DNA from: Saprospiraceae bacterium
GTDB lineage: Bacteria > Bacteroidota > Bacteroidia > Chitinophagales > Saprospiraceae
Assembly: GCA_029263015.1 (NCBI GenBank)
Contig: JAJCYI010000017.1
Coordinates: 1-43,717 of the forward strand
Direction: 5' to 3'
DNA: 43,717 bases
The position numbers and the translations under genes are program-made. The notes beneath the pieces were generated by a model that saw nothing but the letters and a program-made list of their open reading frames with translations, made no database searches and was not told the origin of the DNA. The number at the start of each line of letters is the position of its first letter. The first letter of the stretch is position 1. Below are positions 16,318-22,764 of the stretch, one piece after another.

Positions 16318-18848
16318 AAAAAATGGGAAAGGTAAACGATAGAATACTTGCAACAACTTGGAACAATATATATGATATTACAGACCCAGATAGCCCCTTT
16401 CATCTCCTACATATAAAACGTCCATATAACTACATTAGCCCTTCCATTTCCTTTAGCAACAATCAAATAGATTATTGTTTTTCTTCAAGCGGAATTACAA
16501 TCAAATATGAAAATCACGAACCAGAGATAATTAAAAGAACTTACAGTGTGCCTTTCTCTCAAAATTTTAATTCCATTATTGAAAGTAGCAATATCTGGAT
16601 ATGTCCCCATTCAACATCAGGAGGAGCATTTAAAATCAACAATGAAAACGAAACGAATGGAAGACCAAAGTTATACCTTAATGAAAAACAAGTATCAATT
16701 GTATTTAAGGATTCAATGAATGCTTTGTGGTTTACCACCTTGAATGAGGGGGTTTTTGCCTTGCCCAAAAAGACACCAATATTATATAATAGAACAATGA
16801 GTCCCGTTCTTAGGTCAAATAATATAACAGCATTAACCTTGCTTCCCGACAGCCGAATAATATTTGGCGACACATTTGGAAACATTTATTCCTTCATCAA
16901 AAATAATAAGAATATTGCCCTATTGAAAAAGGATGTAAACCAAAACAGGGTACGCCAAATCATAGCGATGCAAGATTCTTCATGGTTGGCCGTTTTAAAC
17001 AAAAATCTAATTGCTGAATTTAAGGAAGTTAAAATTAAATACAAAAATACAAAAAATGGCCTGCCTTGGCTTTCTTCATTCGGGGCATTAAAATATGCAC
17101 TCAACGATGATATTTATACATGGATATGTACACATCACAGCTTGGTTTACTATGATGAAATAAACCAACCAGCAACATTAGTGATAAGTAACAATCGAGT
17201 TACGTCTATTGGTAAAGATAACGAAGGTGATTTGTGGGTGGGCAGCAATGACGGCCTGTTGTCTTCACGGGACAGTTTTAAAATAAAATGGGGGAACAGA
17301 TTCAAGCCATTGCAGGGTCAAATCCCAGATATTAAAAAAGCAGACCCTGGTCAGTTGTGGGTTGTTACACCTGAATTTGGTCTCCTTCGGGTTCAGGTCC
17401 AAAATGGAGCAGTAATAAACCTAGAAATAATAAACGACCTGATCCCAACCCCAATAGAAAACATCAAAACTCTTTTCAGAGAAGATAATGGAAAATTATG
17501 GATGGCAACCAATAATGGTGTTTACAGTATAGATCAAGATTTAAATACGCACCATTACGACATGAGTGACGGCCTCCCAACCAATGACGTAAATGCTGTC
17601 GCTGTAGATCAGGACACACTTTGGGCAGCCACCGTAGCTGGTCTTTCAAAAATTCAACTCAACCAACCAATTGAAAGCAATAACTTCCCGACATATATAT
17701 CAGGATTAACATACAACTTGGATGAGAATGATTATGAATTTGATTTAATTTACCGTCAAAAAAAATCTATTACTTTGCCTTCTGGCACTTCGATGTTGGA
17801 AGTGCAATTTTCTGGCCTACACTTTAACAGCCAAGGCAACATTACTTATGAATACATTGAGGAGGAAAAATCGCTGTCTTTTCAATGGTTGACATGGAGT
17901 AACCTGGCCAGTAATTTTCATTCAGATAAAGACACCTCCATAATAAATGGCCACTCCCGAAATTTTGGGATAGACCCTCCAACTGGCACGTTTGAAACCA
18001 GGGTAACTGCCATCTCCAAAAATGGTGTACGTAGCCGACATCCTGACACATTCACTTTTACTATACTGCCTTACTGGTATGAGACAATTTGGTTTAGCAT
18101 CCTAGTTACAGGCGTGATCCTATTTGTAATATGGCAATTCTATTTGAAGTTCACTGCTGTGAAACGACTGCAAAGAGCGGCTACGGATTTACAGTTACAG
18201 GCAATAAAGGCACAGATCAACCCACATTATATTGGGAACAGTATCAACGCAATACAGCAATTTTTTTACCCTCCAAACCCCAATAAGGCAAGTCAGTACA
18301 TCTCAACTTTCACTTATATACTGCGCCAAACGATGCACCTCGCAGAAGTGCCTTTTATTCCGATAAAAGAAGAATTGGGCTTTATAAGCAGTTATCTGGA
18401 AATGGTGCAGCTCCGTTTTGAAAATCGCTTTCAATATAAAATAACAGAAATAGGAGGCTTGTCTCCAGATATGTCTTTCCCGGCCATGATCCTCCAGCCC
18501 ATTTTGGAAAACGCGACCATTCACGGGCTTGCCATCCAGGGGGCTTCTATACTGAGCGTGGATTTTCACATGTCAGGAAAATTCTTGATTTGTTCTATTA
18601 CTGATAACGGAATTGGCATCAATATTTCAAAAGAGAGGAAAAAAGCAAAAAGCAAAAAGCGGGTATCAAAAGGCATTGAATTGCTCAAGAAAAAAATATT
18701 CATTTTGAATAAAATGTATGGCATAAAATTAAAGCTTGATTTTCAAGATTTATCTGAAAATCAAGCTGGTAGTCATGGGACAAAAGTCACAGTTTCTTTT
18801 CTCCATAAAAAAATTACACAGGTAACTTTCAATGAAAAAAAAGATTAA
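16284..18848 (+). CDS. propeller sensor histidine kinase, main part (LytS/YpdA type)
   Basis: Continuation of the preceding frame; the genuine residues begin just after the G9 tract (AIKKMGKVN), while the first nine codons are out-of-frame sequence. If expressed alone it could start at the ATG at 16323 but would lack the signal peptide. Propeller blades run to ~480 (DGLPTNDVNAVAVDQD near 430), followed by a Y_Y_Y-like beta domain (~490-595), a membrane segment (~600-622) and a PF06580-type kinase core: phospho-acceptor H in AQINPHYIGNSINAIQ (~644-658; usual NPHFLFN is changed to NPHYIGN), N box ENATIHGL (~742) and DNGIGI (~773). It overlaps the LytTR regulator gene by 17 bp, so the pair is one operon and a cognate system. 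Confidence 0.85.
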   Translation: MLLWYCRGGAIKKMGKVNDRILATTWNNIYDITDPDSPFHLLHIKRPYNYISPSISFSNNQIDYCFSSSGITIKYENHEPEIIKRTYSVPFSQNFNSIIESSNIWICPHSTSGGAFKINNENETNGRPKLYLNEKQVSIVFKDSMNALWFTTLNEGVFALPKKTPILYNRTMSPVLRSNNITALTLLPDSRIIFGDTFGNIYSFIKNNKNIALLKKDVNQNRVRQIIAMQDSSWLAVLNKNLIAEFKEVKIKYKNTKNGLPWLSSFGALKYALNDDIYTWICTHHSLVYYDEINQPATLVISNNRVTSIGKDNEGDLWVGSNDGLLSSRDSFKIKWGNRFKPLQGQIPDIKKADPGQLWVVTPEFGLLRVQVQNGAVINLEIINDLIPTPIENIKTLFREDNGKLWMATNNGVYSIDQDLNTHHYDMSDGLPTNDVNAVAVDQDTLWAATVAGLSKIQLNQPIESNNFPTYISGLTYNLDENDYEFDLIYRQKKSITLPSGTSMLEVQFSGLHFNSQGNITYEYIEEEKSLSFQWLTWSNLASNFHSDKDTSIINGHSRNFGIDPPTGTFETRVTAISKNGVRSRHPDTFTFTILPYWYETIWFSILVTGVILFVIWQFYLKFTAVKRLQRAATDLQLQAIKAQINPHYIGNSINAIQQFFYPPNPNKASQYISTFTYILRQTMHLAEVPFIPIKEELGFISSYLEMVQLRFENRFQYKITEIGGLSPDMSFPAMILQPILENATIHGLAIQGASILSVDFHMSGKFLICSITDNGIGINISKERKKAKSKKRVSKGIELLKKKIFILNKMYGIKLKLDFQDLSENQAGSHGTKVTVSFLHKKITQVTFNEKKD
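16303..16311 (+). repeat. G9 homopolymer at the frameshift
   Basis: Nine G in a row, with nine A at 16267-16275 and eight A directly after. Such tracts are prone to slipped-strand change and to sequencing error. G10 restores the sensor reading frame; G9, as here, ends it after 163 codons. Confidence 0.9.
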
Positions 18849-19593
18849 TGTGCTGTTGGTTGATGATGAAATAGGTGCTATCAGGACACTGAAAGGAATG
18901 CTTCAGAAATACTTTCCTCAAATCAATGTCCTCGGTACTGCGCAGACTGTAAATGACGGCGTTCAAAAAGCATTGAAACACATTCCAGACCTGGTATTTC
19001 TTGACATAGAAATGCCACCCTTTGGTAGCGGTTTTGATTTTTTGGATAGGTGTAAAGGCATTAAATTTGGAATCATCTTCACAACGGCCTTCCCGGAATA
19101 CGCAGTTAAAGCAATCAATGATATTCAACCTTGGGCATATCTTGTCAAGCCATTCAGTGTCGATAGTTTAAGGAAAGCAATTGAAAAAGCAGAAGAAAAA
19201 ATTAAAGCTATAGAAGAAAAAAATCCAAATCGCTTAAAACAAACCAGTCTCATTGTTCCAGATTTCAGGAAAGGGAAGGTTGTTGTTCCTGCAGCGGATA
19301 TCATATATTGCCAAGCTGACGGTTCGAGCGCCGACATTTATTATCTAAAAAACAAAGAAGTTGTTTCAATTGGCATTTCCAAAATTTTGAAAGTCCTTGA
19401 ATCTCAACTTCCAAAAGATTCTTTTTTTCGTAGCCATCACAGCTTTTTGGTAAACCTCACATTTGTTGACAGATTAAAACAAACTGGAAGGAATGGGCGG
19501 GTATATTTAAAACATAATATAGATGTACCGCTTTCAGTTTTAAAACGGGATATTTTCTCAAAAAAATTGTCTGCTTTTCACCACCCCGAATAA
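18832..19593 (+). CDS. LytTR family response regulator
   Basis: 253 residues. The receiver is complete: acidic pair D11-D12, phospho-acceptor D58 (VFLDIEM), T84 (FTTAF) and K106 (VKPF). A linker of basic/acidic helix (~110-140) leads to a LytTR DNA-binding domain (~145-250; DIIYCQADGSSADIYY, FFRSHHSFLVNLTFVDR). By family, it binds paired 9-bp direct repeats about 12 bp apart; such pairs occur upstream of its sensor gene (15737-15766) and downstream of itself (19698-19727). The start overlaps the end of the sensor gene, implying translational coupling, so the frameshift in the sensor need not stop expression of the regulator. Confidence 0.95.
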   Translation: MKKKINVLLVDDEIGAIRTLKGMLQKYFPQINVLGTAQTVNDGVQKALKHIPDLVFLDIEMPPFGSGFDFLDRCKGIKFGIIFTTAFPEYAVKAINDIQPWAYLVKPFSVDSLRKAIEKAEEKIKAIEEKNPNRLKQTSLIVPDFRKGKVVVPAADIIYCQADGSSADIYYLKNKEVVSIGISKILKVLESQLPKDSFFRSHHSFLVNLTFVDRLKQTGRNGRVYLKHNIDVPLSVLKRDIFSKKLSAFHHPE

Positions 19594-19697
19594 AGGTTTG
19601 GGGATATTTTGCTTGACTACTTTAGGGTTTGCACAAAACCTATTATGGCGCAGAATAAAACCTATCGTGTTCAGTGTGGCGCTGAGATAAAATTTGC

Positions 19698-19727
19698 ACA
19701 GTTACTAATCCAAACGTCACGGTTACT
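19698..19727 (+). promoter_or_regulatory. second LytTR-type binding site
   Basis: ACAGTTACT and ACGGTTACT separated by exactly 12 bp, same orientation and design as 15737-15766. A perfect -7 box TAACTTTG (19760-19767) starts 33 bp after it, the same distance as the weaker box at the sensor gene. No protein gene follows on the plus strand before the terminator at 19911-19940. Confidence 0.65.
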
Positions 19728-19759
19728 AGTTTGTCCTACCTGCCAACAATTTTACTGAT

Positions 19760-19767
19760 TAACTTTG
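19760..19767 (+). promoter_or_regulatory. -7 promoter box of the candidate small RNA
   Basis: TAACTTTG matches TAnnTTTG exactly. The nearest TTTG (19730-19733) is 26 bp upstream, somewhat far for a -33 element, which would fit a promoter that depends on an activator such as the LytTR regulator. Confidence 0.5.
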
Positions 19768-19773
19768 ACTCAT

Positions 19774-19940
19774 CGAAAATCCAGGATAATTGACCTAAAG
19801 ACCATTAACAACAACCCCATTTAAACTGCAATTTATTTTATCGGCGAAAACACTCATCTTTCTTTTTTATAAGGCATTGAACACGCCTATTAATTTCAAA
19901 AAACCATACCGAAGCCTCCCCCCAGAGGCTTCCTTTTTTT
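19774..19940 (+). ncRNA. candidate LytTR-controlled small RNA
   Basis: Predicted from context only: an upstream LytTR-type site, a -7 box and, about 165 nt later, an intrinsic terminator (8-bp GC-rich stem plus T7). The stretch contains no ATG or GTG in any plus frame, so a small protein is unlikely. The tail (GAAGCCTC..GAGGCTTC, T7) is typical of small RNA 3' ends. Targets cannot be read from sequence alone; the 5' boundary is estimated from the -7 box. Confidence 0.35.
19911..19940 (+). terminator. intrinsic terminator
   Basis: GAAGCCTC (19911-19918), 6-nt loop, GAGGCTTC (19925-19932) and T7 at 19934-19940. It stands between the convergent LytTR regulator and E2 genes. Confidence 0.85.
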
Positions 19941-19963
19941 GTTCCAAGTCCTGACAATAATTT

Positions 19964-21289
19964 TTACACCTCCCTGTTTTTATCGAAATCTTCAAGGTAG
20001 TCACCGATCCGCCGTAGAAATGATCCGCCAAGAAATCCATCAACTACCCGGTGGTCGTAACTCAACGAAAGGAACATCATTTGCCTCACAGCAATCAAGT
20101 CTCCATATTCCGTTTCCACAACGGCAGGTTTTTTACGGATAGCGCCAGTAGCTAGTATGGCAACTTGTGGTTGGTTAATAATTGGTGTGCCCATTACATT
20201 TCCAAAAGTTCCGACATTGGTAAGCGTAAAAGTTCCACCTTGGATGTCGTCAGGTTTGAGTTTATTGTTCCTTGCACGGCGAGCCAGGTCATTCACGTTC
20301 TTTGCCAAGCCAACAAGGTTTAGTTGGTCAGCAGCCTTAATGACTGGGACGATCAGATTTCCTGATGGAAGGGCGGTGGCCATACCGATATTCAAGTCTT
20401 TATGGACTAATATCTTGTCATTTTCCATGGAGATATTCACCATTGGATAATCCCCGATTGCTTTAACCACTGCTTCCACAAAAATGGGTGTGAAAGTTAT
20501 TTTTTCGCCATATTTTTGCTGGAACGATTCTTTGTTTTTGTTCCGCCATTCGACGATACCCGTGACATCCACTTCCACAAAAGAAGTAACATGGGGAGAA
20601 ACCCGTTTCGACATGACCATGTGATCTGCAATCAATTTCCTCATGCGATCCATTTCCACAATTTCCACTGCACCGCTAACGCTGGTTGTCGGTTTTTGCG
20701 CCGTTATCGTTGCCGTCTGCGGTATTGAGGTGCCAGCGTGGGGCTGACCACTGGTCCTGTTCTCCAAATAGGACAATATGTCTTTTTTGGTAAGTCGACC
20801 ACCTTTACCACTACCTGGTACTTGCTCTAATTCTGCTACACCTATATTCTCTGCTTTCGCAATATTTTTCACCAATGGGGAATAAAAACGGCTTCCCGAA
20901 ATTTTCACTCCTGTGGCCGGCTCTGGAATATTGGCCCGTGCAGCTGTAGGTTGTGCCTCTGCTTTCGCAATAGCCGTTTTATGGCCGTTTGACGAAGCTA
21001 CTGGTTCTTCTTGTGGCGGCAACCCCTCATCTGGAGCAGGAGCTTCACCTTCTGTGGCAATAACAGCGATGGCTTTGCCGACTTCTACCACATCGTTTTC
21101 CTGAAAAAGGATTTTTGAAAGCACTCCAGCCACTGGGGAAGGTACTTCTGAATCTACCTTGTCAGTAGCAATTTCAAGAACGGTCTCGTCCACATCGATC
21201 GAATCGCCAACATTTTTCACCCATTTGAGGACAGTTGCTTCTGTAATACTTTCACCCATCTTGGGCATTATCAATTCTATTTGAGCCAT
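19964..21289 (-). CDS. 2-oxoacid dehydrogenase E2 (dihydrolipoyl acyltransferase)
   Basis: E2 core of a branched-chain-type 2-oxoacid dehydrogenase complex; transfers the acyl group from E1 to CoA through lipoyl-lysine. 441 residues: one lipoyl domain (1-78) with the lipoylated lysine K44 in ATDKVDSE, an Ala/Glu-rich linker, the E1/E3-binding domain at ~133-170 (SPLVKNIAKAENIG), a second linker, and the acyltransferase domain (~210-440) ending with the catalytic SYDHRVVDGF (His near 412). The likely partner is the fused E1 at 27379-29385, 6 kb away on the opposite strand, so E1 and E2 are unlinked. Substrate (branched-chain versus pyruvate) cannot be settled from sequence by eye. Confidence 0.93.
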   Translation of the reverse strand: MAQIELIMPKMGESITEATVLKWVKNVGDSIDVDETVLEIATDKVDSEVPSPVAGVLSKILFQENDVVEVGKAIAVIATEGEAPAPDEGLPPQEEPVASSNGHKTAIAKAEAQPTAARANIPEPATGVKISGSRFYSPLVKNIAKAENIGVAELEQVPGSGKGGRLTKKDILSYLENRTSGQPHAGTSIPQTATITAQKPTTSVSGAVEIVEMDRMRKLIADHMVMSKRVSPHVTSFVEVDVTGIVEWRNKNKESFQQKYGEKITFTPIFVEAVVKAIGDYPMVNISMENDKILVHKDLNIGMATALPSGNLIVPVIKAADQLNLVGLAKNVNDLARRARNNKLKPDDIQGGTFTLTNVGTFGNVMGTPIINQPQVAILATGAIRKKPAVVETEYGDLIAVRQMMFLSLSYDHRVVDGFLGGSFLRRIGDYLEDFDKNREV

Positions 21290-21609
21290 AATTTGATTAT
21301 TTTTTCAGTTGCTTGGTCAGGTTATAAAATTCACGGCAACAAGTTGTTCAATTGTCGATCAGGTAAATTGCAAGCGCAAATTTAGCGAAATTGGGACTGT
21401 CCTTTTATCATTGCCAAATTTTATTTCAATACAGGTGTTGAATTCATCTTGCCAGCAAATTATACTTTGCGGATTAGCCATAAGCAATAAGATTGTTCTT
21501 AAGGAAATGAGGAGATAGGCAACATGAACGCCAACCAAATTGTGGTAGAAAAAGAAACGGCGAGCTTGATTCCACTCGGATCAAAAGACAACTAAAGGCT
21601 CACGAAAAC
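21290..21609. other. 320-bp gap with a possible 23-codon ORF
   Basis: Near the E2 gene it holds that gene's likely promoter box (21377-21384). At 21524-21595 (+) a short frame MNANQIVVEKETASLIPLG... of 23 codons has a good ribosome-binding sequence (AGGAG) 10 bp upstream, but no recognisable function; it may be the head of a decayed gene or chance. Confidence 0.3.
21377..21384 (-). promoter_or_regulatory. -7 box candidate for the E2 gene
   Basis: Minus-strand TAAATTTG, about 90 bp upstream of the E2 start, followed by GCGCTTG just as at 22529-22536. No -33 TTTG at proper spacing was seen. Confidence 0.35.
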
Positions 21610-22500
21610 TTACCTGAAATTCACAAAATCTTCAGGATTTATTGGCTTTCCCCGATGCCACAATTCAAAGTGCAAATGGGGGCCATCCGTCAACTCGCCC
21701 GTGTTGCCAATAATGGCAATAGCTTCACCGCCCCTCACGTAATCGCCTACTTTTTTCAACAATGCAGAATTGTGTTTGTAAAAAGTAACAATATTATTGG
21801 TGTGCTGGATGGCGAGGGTATTCCCGGTTTCCATTGTCCAATCTGATGCGATGACCCAGCCATCAAGAGCGGCCTTGATCGGGGTGTTTTTGGGAGCGAT
21901 TATATCGACACCAATATGGTCGCCCGCGTCAAATTTCAGGCTGACTGATCCAGAGATAGGTGGTGTGAAATACATTTGCTCCATAGGGATGTCGTGTGGC
22001 GATACGTTAACAGGCGTGATTGATTGGTTCCCAGTTACATCTCGGATCATTTCCATTTCCACTTCTTTACGCAAATGCTCGTCCTCTTGCACCCTTTCCA
22101 CAGGTTCTTCTGAGACCTCTTGATTAGCTTGGTTCTCAGGTGGGGATTCAGCAGCGTATTCTACCTCGCCGACCAGCAAGCGTCGTATGCCTTCATTGTA
22201 CCGTTCTTGCTGCCGAGCAAGTTGTTCCAACGAATCCAGATCTTTGTAAATCTTAACAAGTTCTGCACTATCTGCGCCATTAAAGCCAGGTATCATTCTT
22301 TTCATGGGTGTATAAGCAACAATCAATACCACGGCAATGGCTACCAAAACCACCAAACTGCTAATCGCGATATAAACATTCATCAGTGTCAACTTATAGG
22401 ACGCCACTTCCTCCAAGGACTCTTCATTGCGGACCACCAACCGGTAGGGGTCTTGCCACCGCTCCCACCTACTTCGTTCTTGCTTATTTTCGTCTGCCAT
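21610..22500 (-). CDS. M23 family metallopeptidase, single-pass membrane
   Basis: Probable cell-wall endopeptidase or divisome/LytM-type regulator. 296 residues: basic cytoplasmic head, membrane segment ~43-63, a periplasmic coiled linker (LDSLEQLARQQERYNEGI), an acidic Glu/Pro-rich stretch and a C-terminal M23 domain. Zinc ligands look intact: HIGVDI (His near 193 and Asp four on) and GPHLHFELW near 278. This architecture is common as a stand-alone 'peptidase M23' in Bacteroidota. It is divergent from the sprE-like gene and the promoter region between them is 264 bp. Confidence 0.9.
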   Translation of the reverse strand: MADENKQERSRWERWQDPYRLVVRNEESLEEVASYKLTLMNVYIAISSLVVLVAIAVVLIVAYTPMKRMIPGFNGADSAELVKIYKDLDSLEQLARQQERYNEGIRRLLVGEVEYAAESPPENQANQEVSEEPVERVQEDEHLRKEVEMEMIRDVTGNQSITPVNVSPHDIPMEQMYFTPPISGSVSLKFDAGDHIGVDIIAPKNTPIKAALDGWVIASDWTMETGNTLAIQHTNNIVTFYKHNSALLKKVGDYVRGGEAIAIIGNTGELTDGPHLHFELWHRGKPINPEDFVNFR

Positions 22501-22502
22501 TA

Positions 22503-22536
22503 TTTGTTATCAATTGCTTATAATAAAATAAATTTG
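22503..22536 (+). promoter_or_regulatory. promoter candidate for the SprE/PorW-like gene
   Basis: TTTG at 22503-22506 and TAAATTTG at 22529-22536, 22 bp apart; close to the Bacteroidota -33/-7 design (usual spacing about 19-21). It would leave a ~220-nt leader before the TTG start at 22765. The rest of the gap shows no gene. Confidence 0.35.
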
Positions 22537-22764
22537 CGCTTGGTTAGTTGGAGATGTGCGCAGGTTTTTATCGAAACACCTTGTAAAACTTGACGTAAAA
22601 TTCGCAATTCAACTTTACAATGATGAACGATGGGCGAGGAATGATGAATAAAAGTGATATTTTTAACATTTTTTCATGCAAATCCTCCAAATTTATAAGG
22701 ATGCCAAAGCAACTGTCCCGCTCGTATTTCATCATTTTACAGTGCATTATAAAAATTACCAGGT

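Noticed and set aside
21309-21518. 69-residue frame upstream of the E2 gene
   Set aside because: Overlaps the E2 promoter region, no ribosome-binding site and no domain.
22120-22593. 157-residue plus-strand frame antisense to the M23 gene
   Set aside because: Shadow of the M23 gene; covers the divergent promoter region.
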